DNA of 64,000 bases from Lasiodiplodia sp. COLG20 (taxonomy: Eukaryota > Ascomycota > Dothideomycetes > Botryosphaeriales > Botryosphaeriaceae), in contig VNWV01000007.1 in assembly GCA_009801085.1 (NCBI GenBank), positions 1,488,001 through 1,552,000 on the forward strand, written 5' to 3'. Of the stretch, positions 56,408 to 64,000 are shown one piece after another. Numbering within the stretch: position 1 is the stretch's first letter; each line of letters starts with the position of its first letter. A program made the position numbers and the translations under genes. The notes under the pieces are model-generated. The model was not told where the DNA came from and searched no databases. It saw nothing but the letters and a program-made list of their open reading frames with translations.

Positions 56408-59339
56408 TCAGTGTAGGGCCATTCCTTGTGAAAGTCGCTCGACCATTGCATTCAGCAGAACTGACGGCACTGATTCATCGGTGGCGCGAACGGTAAGGCG
56501 GTACATCTAATTGCGGATCATTAGCAACAACCAGGGCAATCTAAGGGGCGTCACTCACGTTGGTATCAAAGTTCGGCTCCAACCGCATCAAACAACCAAA
56601 TCTACCGCCATCATGTGTGTGCAGCACCGTTGCGCCAACAAGGTTCTTTTGGTTCGGATCGACACCATCTAGAACACCCCACTTGAAGCCCTCAACGATT
56701 CTGCGAGTGAAAGTCGCGTTTGTTGTGCGACTCTTGCTGATCAGTCCGAAGACCTTCTGTGCCTCACGAGGCGGACCACCGATCTGCTTCCAGCGCTTGA
56801 AGAAGTCGTCGGCTGATAGCTGGGCGCCTTCCATGTATTTGTGCAGCGTAACCGGCAGCTGCAAAGTCAATCCTTGTAAGGATCCCGACAAGTAGGAAAT
56901 GCGAATTGTCGGTGGATGGACGAACACGTGCTTCGCTTCGAACATGATCATTTGCTGGGTCTGTCCGTCTGGATGGATCGTGGTTTCGGGCAATGACTTG
57001 ATATCCGTCTTGAGGAATTCAGCTGAACGGTTGTCTAGTGTTGTGGTGAAAGAAGTCATTGTAGATGAGGACTTGTTGCTGAAATACAGAATGAGGCAGC
57101 CAAGCTCGCCGCGGTACTCGGAACGCAGTCCGATTTGGATCTGCACATCTTCGTAGAGCACGCCTTCAGGTTTGAGTAATAATTTGTTGTAGCCGACTTC
57201 CCAGCCTGGACTTAGGTGGGCAGCACTGGCGAGGTTTGCACCCTTGCCGCTGTCGGGGTGCATGTCAAGACCCAGAAGGTCGGATGCTCCGTTCGACGCA
57301 CCATTCGCGCCATTTGTTGTCGGTGTCGTGGGGGTGCCGTTGCTGGACAAGGCATTGGTGAACGACCGCTTGAGGCCAGTGTTTTGGACCAAGTTGAATT
57401 CCTTGGGGTCAGTATTGGCGTCCCTGCCACCGACAACCCAGGTCCTCTTGTCGCTGGAATTGGCGTGCTTCTGATGGAGACGGGACAAAAGAGCCGAGGC
57501 ACGTTCTGGGAATGGTGGCATCTCATCGCAGACAGTCCGGAGAAGATCGTCTGTCGGCAGAGTTGCCAAAGCGTAGTACTCGCATGCTCTTTGCTGAAGT
57601 TCGGAGTCCAATGTATGGCTGAAGTCCTGGAAGACCTGCAAAAGTTGTGGTTTAATTTCGGGGAACAGATTGATGAATTTGACAAAGCAAGAGAGGATGA
57701 GGGCACGAGTGCTGGAGGAGCAGCCCAGCATCTTTCCACGCAAGGCGTAGAATTGCTCAATCGGGCTGCAGCCCTTGTTGTCGGCAATCAGGTGGCCGAA
57801 TTCACCGAGCAGGTATCCGCCAATCTTCACCAGCGTCTCGTGGCAGTGCTCAGCCTTGACGTACTGGAGAATGTTCTGCGCCGCGTAGACCTGAAGCTCT
57901 TCGTTGTTCGTGACAATCTGGATAACACGCTGCCACACCTCGTCGCTGACGTGGTCACCGGCCATGGCAATTAGCCGCAGCGAGATGTCCACGTACCATT
58001 GGACATCCGTTGCGTATTTCTCTGTCAGGATGGCAATCTTGAGGACCATTTCCTCTCTGATTGCGAAATCGGCCGTCTGAAGGTATTTCAGGAGCTCTGA
58101 GACGATTGGCGCCGCGTTCGTGGAATCGCACATGCTGTAGAGCAAGTCCAAACCCTGTCGGCGAACACTGATATCTCTATCCCGCAACGACCCGATGATT
58201 ATGCTCTGATGCTTCTTGATAGGATCCAAAGTTTCTGCTCGTGCTGCAAGGTGCGTCATGGCTTCCAAGCCCAGATACCGCACGTTCGTTTCTCGCGATT
58301 GGATGAATTTGCCTAGCCTTGAGGAGATCTGGACCATGAGATCTTGCTCCGTGTCAAGGTGGATGACGAGATTGATCGCCTCGAAGAGCACGGCGTTCTG
58401 AGCGTTGTTCTGCTGCACATTCTTCGGCATCTCCATTGCCGAGTCCATGATTCGTTGCAGAGATTCGCGGATCAGGTTACGCACGTGCGTGTCCTCCGAG
58501 GGCGGGTAATACTGCAGCAATCGGAGTAGTTTGACCTGGATCCACGGGCAAGGAACCTTGTAGTAAAGATAGTCCACCGAGCACTCGTTGTCGACGACAA
58601 TCTTCTTCAGGCGGTGGGCGGCCTTGATGTAGCTTCCACGGTACTGCTGGGGGTTGTCCTGAAGCAGCGCCATCACCAGAGAGGTCACCGAGAGAGCAAC
58701 ACCCATGTCCGGATCATCCATTAATGCTATTATGCGCTCGGCCCATTCCTGTTGCACGATGCCTGGGAACTTCCGGTACAGACGCAAGAGCGTGAGAGCG
58801 GCCTTCTTCTTGACAAAGGATTTGGATGCGGGCGAAATCAGCAGCCGGTGGACGTCAGCGCTCAGGGCCTCGCCCATCTCCTTGCCACCAACATTGGCGA
58901 TGGCGTGCAGCGCAAGACAGTTGAAAAGCTCATTGTGGTCCAGGAGGTCCTTGCGTATGCTGTTGACGACCAGATGCAGGAGCTCATGTTCCTCGTGCAG
59001 GAACAGAGTGACAGCAAGGTAGCCGATTTGCTTCTCCGAGTACTTGTTCGCGCTGATCAGGTTGACGGCCTCTAGGTGGCCGAAATCGACGTTCCAGCCC
59101 AGAATATAGATGTATAGCAGCTTGCAGACGTATTTTTTCTTGGAGTAGCCGTTGAGACCGCCGTCCTTGAACTTCTGACGGATGTTGGCTAGCTCCTTGT
59201 TGATGCGCTTCTCCTCGAGCTCGCGTGCGCGGGCGTTGCGCAGGTCGGCAATGAATGACACCAGGCCGCGCATCGAGTTCGCCTGGCCCGAGTTGCCGCG
59301 GCTGAACAGACCGCCGCCGCCGCTCGAGTTGGACGCCAT
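56408..59339 (-). CDS. apl3: AP-2 complex subunit alpha
   Basis: Two exons, 59339-56559 and 56506-56408 (959 aa). Without the splice the frame stops shortly after NFDTN. Splicing (GTGAGT..ATTAG) adds MYRLTVRATDESVP, the expected end. The adaptin trunk is clear: MRGLVSFIADLRNARARELE, EEKRINKELANIRQKFKDG, KKYVCKLLYIYILGWNVDFG and LISANKYSEKQIGYLAVTLF. ARM-like repeats follow up to about residue 620, then a hinge rich in Thr/Asn/Gly, then the alpha-ear (LLLKPEGVLYEDVQIQIGLR, GGPPREAQKVFGLISKSR). Alpha-adaptin forms part of the AP-2 complex, linking cargo and phosphoinositide to clathrin at the plasma membrane. The start was chosen at MASNSSGGGG because the preceding codons look like leader sequence. 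Confidence 0.95.
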
Positions 59340-60068
59340 GGTGGTGTGGTTGTTGTGGTGGTGGGTGCTGCGGGCGATGGGTCGATGGGGTCGTCTCGGC
59401 TCCGACCAATTCGGCACGCTCTACTTCGCCTCGGGGGCGGCGGAGGTCCGCCGGGAGATCAAGAGGATTGCAGGTCGTGGGCTCGGGAGGGTCGTGTGCG
59501 GTCGCAAATTCTCGTTGGCCGGGAGCGTCTAGGGGGGCTGCGGCGGAGGTATGCGGAGGTAAGGAGCGTGAGGGGCGGATGTCCTGGCCGGCGAGTCGCT
59601 GAGACTGTGGGGCACAGGCGCGTGCTCTCGAGATGAGGAGCGGTCGACGCGCAGGCGACTGGGCGACGCGAGGCCGATGGGCGGGGAATTATTTTCGTCA
59701 GGCTGGCGCAAGGAGGCTCTGTCGCGAGCATGAGCTGCCTTCCATGGAGCTCAGCCGGAGTCAGGTTGACCCGACGGGGGCGATCATCATCGAGGGTGGA
59801 CCCCCAGCGATCTCCGCCGCCGGCGCCCTTCTTCAGCACGTCACCGACTCCTGCACGTTGCGGCCGCTTGTTGCTTTTTGGCACTGGTATCATTGCTTGA
59901 CTTGAACCCTATTGAAAATTCCCCGACCGGCAGTCCGCCGCCGCCGCCGCCTGTGACCCTGAAACCCGCGCCCAAAAAATGCCATGACGGCACCTCATTA
60001 ACGCCACCCAACTCCGTACGCATGCTCCGAAACAATCAGCCGCCTTCGTCATAGAACACCATGACTGC
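59340..60068. other. Intergenic, AP-2 alpha promoter side
   Basis: 729 bp between two minus-strand genes. GC-rich. No gene seen. Confidence 0.5.
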
Positions 60069-60580
60069 TCATTTCTTGGTAGTGAAGTCGGTCTCCAGCT
60101 CCGACTGGCCGAGCTCGGCACCGGCGCAGGTGCAGGAGGCTGCAGGGCATGTCAGCATGAAGAGAGCATCAGAAAAGGCGCGATATACATACTGCTCGAT
60201 CTCTTGCCGCAGGCGCACTTGTCGCCCGAGACTGTGTTCTCCTCCGACGCGCGGTTGCAGGTGCAAGCGCCAGCAGCACGTTGGCCTGCAGACAATCAAA
60301 TCAGTATCAGGGCAATCTTGGCGGGGCATGTGAAGGGCATAATATGTTTAGGGCTGGATGCGGGGTGCAAAGGGCATTCTGAGATCCCGGGCGGCGGAGC
60401 TTAAGACGTACCGCAGGAGCAGGTAGCACCAGCGACCTTGTTCTCCGTCGACGCTTTCTCGCAGGTGCAGTGAAGTGCCTTTTGCTTGCCACACGAGCAG
60501 GTAGCCTCCTTGGCGCAGACGCAGCTGGAGCCGTCACGCTTGCAGCAGCTAGAAGGAACGGCGCCAACGGGAGCAGACAT
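60069..60580 (-). CDS. Small Cys-rich metallothionein-like protein
   Basis: Three exons, 60580-60412, 60285-60193 and 60139-60069 (110 aa). Introns are GT..AG. Cys pairs and CxC units recur: SSCCKRDGSSCVC, ATCSCGKQ, LHCTCEKA, ATCSCGQ, ACTCNRA, KCACGKR and SCTCAGAE; the tail is ETDFTTKK. The three exons carry related units, suggesting internal repeats. A similar protein with an ETDFT tail is widespread in ascomycetes (annotated as a DUF in databases, by memory). Zn/Cu binding is likely from the CxC spacing, but unproven. A TATA-like element lies about 130 bp upstream. Confidence 0.8.
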
Positions 60581-60706
60581 GGTTGTGGTTGATATAGGGT
60601 GACCGGAGAGGAGCGGTGTGGCTGAGTTGCGAAGAGCTTGTCGTTGGCTTTGTTGGCTTGAGACTGGTGATGGAGAGGGCGAGGAGACGGGCAGCAGGAG
60701 GGTGTC

Positions 60707-60714
60707 CTTTTATG
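60707..60714 (-). promoter_or_regulatory. TATA-like element upstream of the Cys-rich gene
   Basis: The minus strand reads CATAAAAGG, about 130 bp before the start codon, as expected for a strongly inducible small-protein gene. Confidence 0.4.
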
Positions 60715-61276
60715 CTTCCTGAAGGGCGAATATCTGATGCTGCCATCTGATATGGTAGGCACCAACCCAGCCAATCAGGAGCCTTCCAAAATAAGCGGGG
60801 GGCGATGCCGCCGTTCGATGACATCCGACCTCACGACACTCCGCTGCACGGGCACCCGCTGCAAGGTTTCTCGTCAATCCGGCCTAATCAGCTGGACCGC
60901 TATTGGTTCAATCAGCCCTCCTCTTGCCGCATCTTGCGTAGCACTCGTACGTTGATGCCCCGTTCCGGTGCGTCGCCGGATTCCAGCCTTCTGGCCTCCG
61001 CAATCTCTGTGGCGATTCTCCACCCGATCTCCTTTTGCTGACAATGTCGCATCCGTCCATTGGTTGTTGCGTTTCTGTTCCTGAATCCCTCGAAAAATCT
61101 CCGCACCCATCTTACACATGGGCCTTCGGCATCTTGCTAATGTCCGGGCAGATTCGCTTTTACACGTTCTCCCTCATTGGCTTACCAGATGCCCTTTTAG
61201 CAACCCCATCCAAACTGCATCCTACCAGCGCTTCCACCCTCTTCAAACGAGCTTAGAAGCACCTAGATAGACACTC

Positions 61277-61347
61277 ATGAGTAGTCGAGGCTACCATTCG
61301 GATGTGAATATCGAATTACACATGCACGTCCGGGCGATAGCTTCCAG
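61277..61347. repeat. Imperfect inverted repeat, copy B of a dispersed palindromic element
   Basis: CATGAGTAGTCGAGGCTACC at the left and CGTCCGGGCGATAGCTTCC at the right resemble the ends of the element at 5857-5940 (CATGGGTAGTCGAAG.. and CGTCCGGACGGTAGCTTC). Differences between the copies, and between the arms within the copy, are mostly C/T or G/A transitions. The central loop is not conserved. The copies are about 55 kb apart. Confidence 0.5.
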
Positions 61348-61570
61348 TGATGGAGTATGTCAAGTAATAGCCTATCCATTTCAACCGTTCTGCAAAAGCT
61401 ACGTGAGCCCTCTTTGAGTTGAGCAATAATTCTTCATTTCCGTGAGCAAATGGTCTTCCGGACCCGCGCCCTGAAACGCTCATTGGTATCGCCATGCACC
61501 CTTGGATTCCCGTAAGAAACGCCGTTTAATGCTCTGTAACCTTCCGAAACCCTATAAAGGCTGTTCAAGG

Positions 61571-63759
61571 TTACTCATACCAGTCGTCACCCTCCTCGAA
61601 TTCGCCCTCCGCGTTCAGACCAGCCAAGCCCATACCGGCTGCAGTGTCATCAACATCCTGCTCTTCTTCCACCTCGCTTTCTTCGTCTTCGTCGTCATCT
61701 TCAACGACGGTTGCTTGTTGTTGCTGGCGGCCACCTTGCGATTGCTGAGTAGCCGGAGGAGTGACCAGACTTTGCTGAGGGCCGTCCAACGGCTCCTCTT
61801 CGTATTCAACTGATATTTCGCTTGGAGCGGGGCTCCCAGAGTTACTAGGTCTGCTGCTCGAGCTTTGACTAGCATCCGGTTCGTTCTTCCCCATGAGAGC
61901 ATTGAGCTTCTCATAGTTGATGTTCTTACTGAACCCTTTGCCGCGCCTCTGGACCATTCTTTGCATCCCGTCCGCTGCGCTGTGGATGGGCGAATCGCGC
62001 GTGTACTCGCTCATGTCACCAAGCTGAGGTACCTTCTTTCGCGGCTTTTTCTTCTTCGGACCGCCATTGGCCTCTTCCAACGCCTTTTTGAGCATTTTGG
62101 CTTGCTGCTCGCGCAGCCAGTCGTGGTTATGGGTGACCCAGATGCGCTCTTTGATGGCGATCTCGGCAGGACTGAGCAGACAATTTGCGACCTCTGGGTC
62201 GTCGTCGAACTCATGGTCCTCAACAATCTCTGTTTCAGGCGCTCTTTGCTCTCCCCTCATTTGGTTGGCCAGTGCCTTCGAGCGTGCTTCCACCAGAGCG
62301 AAATTGACATCTTCTACATTATTCACCTCCGGGTCGTGGAGGATATTCTCAATCTCCTCTTCGATTTCCTGTTCCACGGCCAAATCTTCGTCAGCAACCT
62401 GCGGGGGTGGGGCTTTCTTCTTCCTCGGCCGCCCCGGCTTCTTTTTCTCAGGTGAGCCTTCGCCAGCTTGTAGCTCCTCCACTGCAAGATTTGTGGCGGC
62501 AAGAAGACTTGGGTCGATGGGCATTGACGCCGGAACGGTGGGGATGAGGAAGCCATCGGCATCGCGGCGAGGTTCTTGAGAAGGATCCGGCGCAGCAGAG
62601 GCTTGCCGAGAACCAGATTCCGAGAGGTTCTCTGCTTCCGCCTCTGCGCTGGTCAACTTGCGCCGTTTCGCCGCCCGCTCACGCGCTTGGTACACCGATG
62701 GAGGCTCGCTCTCGTCTGGAAGAGCATCGTAATTCGTTCGAAATTCGTTGACGGTAAGCTGGCCACTCTGGGTCCGCTTGAATTCGACAAGGCGCTTGGC
62801 GATAGTCATGTCGGCGACCTTGACTACGTATACAACTTCGCGAACAGTTCGCCGGAAGTTGTTCATGCGGGCAGCAAGGATGATACATGCGCCGCAAACT
62901 CCAGCTGGCTGTCTTCCTTCCACCATCCAGTCTCGCTTCATCCGTTTTAGGATCTTCACCGCGTCCTCTGCTACCTTTCTGCCGCCGACCTCTCCGAACT
63001 CCAATTTATCCACGTATTTCTTGATGAGCGGTTCTGGCTCGAGTGCTGCATACTGATCCTTTTTCGAGGGGTCTGAGATGAACAGCTTGCCGAGGAGTTC
63101 CTTGTAGGTCTCTCCAAGCTTGAAGACGTTGAGCTACGACCAGATCAGCAAACACACAAATGTGCCAAATGGACCAAACAGAATCTCACCTTGATCTTCT
63201 CGGCGAAGTCGATGAGGAGATATTTGTTGTCCCTTTTGGTCCTGCATACATAGTAGAGGCAGCAGGCCGCGATGACGATGGGGCGACGGCCGTGTGTGAA
63301 CCTCTCCTTCGCGGCTAATCTGTAGATGTTCATAGCCTGGCCCTCGAGGCCCTCACCAGTCATGCGAAGTGCATTCATCAGGCCTCTAATTGCGTCTTGT
63401 CCGTTCGACTCAGCTGTACTCCTACCATCACTACCGCCCAAGCCCAAGCGGCGGGCAGAAGAGCCCATAGTGTTCGCATGTCTCTGCTCGTCCCCGACAA
63501 AGCCACCCTGCACCATGGCAGCTCCCGAGGAAGTCTCGCCGAAGGTGACCTCGGAAACAATGTGGGATTCGTTTATGACGTTGCCGCAGCTGGTGCAAAC
63601 CATGACTCCGTCCATGTCTTCCGGCGTGGGATTGGAACAACAGGTCTGACGCTTTGGTTTTTGGCGTGGCGGAAGCGTGCCGACAGATCGAGTCTTCCCA
63701 GCATCTTTAAGTGAGGACAGACGCTCCCGTGGAGGCCGTGGGCGCGGTATGGAGCTCAT
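61571..63759 (-). CDS. brf1: Brf1, TFIIIB subunit of RNA polymerase III
   Basis: Two exons, 63759-63190 and 63133-61571 (710 aa), with a GTGAGA..CGTAG intron. An N-terminal zinc-ribbon-like segment (KRQTCCSNP, then MVCTSCGNVIN) leads into the strongly conserved IVSEVTFGETSSGAAMVQG. Two cyclin-like repeats follow: MNIYRLAAKERFTHGRRPIV with CCLYYVCRTKRDNKYLLIDF, and VAEDAVKILKRMKRDWMVEG with PAGVCGACIILAARMNNFRR. The later part has a KKPGRPRKKKAPPP basic patch, the Brf1 homology block near NINYEKLNALMGKNEPD and a very acidic tail. Brf1 recruits TBP and Pol III to tRNA and 5S genes. The first Cys pair is adjacent (CC) rather than CxxC, which is unusual for a zinc ribbon. Confidence 0.94.
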
Positions 63760-64000
63760 GTTGGAGAGAGTGTTTGCGGAGGATGGAGCGCAATGAGCTG
63801 TGGAGCGCGGTGCGCGAAACTTTTGCGGGCGCGTTTGGAGAGTTGGTAGAAGCTTGGGTTACGACTTGAGCGCGTCATCTTGTTTGACGAAGCCTACAGC
63901 TGGCGGGCAGAAGTGCAGAGGAGCAGCGACATGGCGGGCGACTTTTTTTGGCGGCGATAAGGTCGATAGGCTGTTGCGCAGGGTCTCTGGGTTGGGTGCC
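63760..64000. other. brf1 promoter side, to window end
   Basis: 241 bp upstream of the brf1 start. No further gene can be supported before the edge. Confidence 0.4.

Larger units (their letters stand above)
60581..61570. other. Intergenic with copy B of the palindrome
   Basis: About 1 kb between the Cys-rich protein gene (promoter side) and the brf1 stop. It contains the palindromic element listed separately. No gene seen. Confidence 0.5.

Noticed and set aside
56541..56558. Natural stop of AP-2 alpha after NFDTNVSDAP
   Set aside because: A GTGAGT donor lies there, and the spliced exon restores the conserved MYRLTVRATD ending.
1..64000. CRISPR arrays, tRNA or rRNA genes, intact transposons
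   Set aside because: None was seen; short repeats present are microsatellites, poly-T runs or the two palindromes. tRNA detection by eye is limited.

Overview
The window reads as nuclear DNA of a filamentous ascomycete (Pezizomycotina, perhaps a dothideomycete; the class is an inference). The signs are many short GT-AG introns of about 50-70 nt with CTAAC/CTGAC-type branch sites, low-complexity linkers, a HET-domain gene, a fungal FNT transporter and single-copy eukaryotic housekeeping genes on both strands with no operons. Exon coordinates below were rebuilt by hand from splice signals and frame continuity.

Left flank (1-12.8 kb): the 5' end of a monocarboxylate-type MFS transporter, a proline-rich protein with a BTB-like segment, an unrecognised plus-strand gene, a HET-domain protein, a Cut12-like spindle-pole coiled-coil protein, and Nse1 of the SMC5/6 complex.

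Centre (13.5-32.7 kb): what looks like a complete N-acetylglucosamine (GlcNAc) catabolic cluster. It holds GlcNAc-6-P deacetylase (13510-14868, -), an Ngs1-like GH3-GNAT protein (15598-18617, +), an Ndt80-like factor resembling RON1 (19269-20942, +), a hexokinase-family GlcNAc kinase (23691-25389, -), an MFS/UNC93-like transporter resembling Ngt1 (28721-30375, -) and GlcN-6-P deaminase (31315-32666, +). Together they would import, phosphorylate, deacetylate and deaminate GlcNAc to fructose-6-P, with the sensor and transcription factor alongside. Two intergenic stretches look like bidirectional promoters. The cluster also shows a 7-nt microexon, a start codon split by an intron, and a GH3 domain with an altered catalytic motif.

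Right flank (33.6-64 kb): a CAX-type Ca2+/H+ antiporter, a 3-kb gene-free partly AT-rich stretch, ESCRT-III Did2, NC2-beta, a divergent pair (SDR and DAO-type flavoenzyme), an FNT transporter, an uncharacterised fungal protein, a two-TM membrane protein, Def1, AP-2 alpha, a small Cys-rich metallothionein-like protein and Brf1.

Two copies of a roughly 80-bp imperfect palindrome, 55 kb apart, suggest a small dispersed element. I saw no rRNA, tRNA, CRISPR array or intact transposon.
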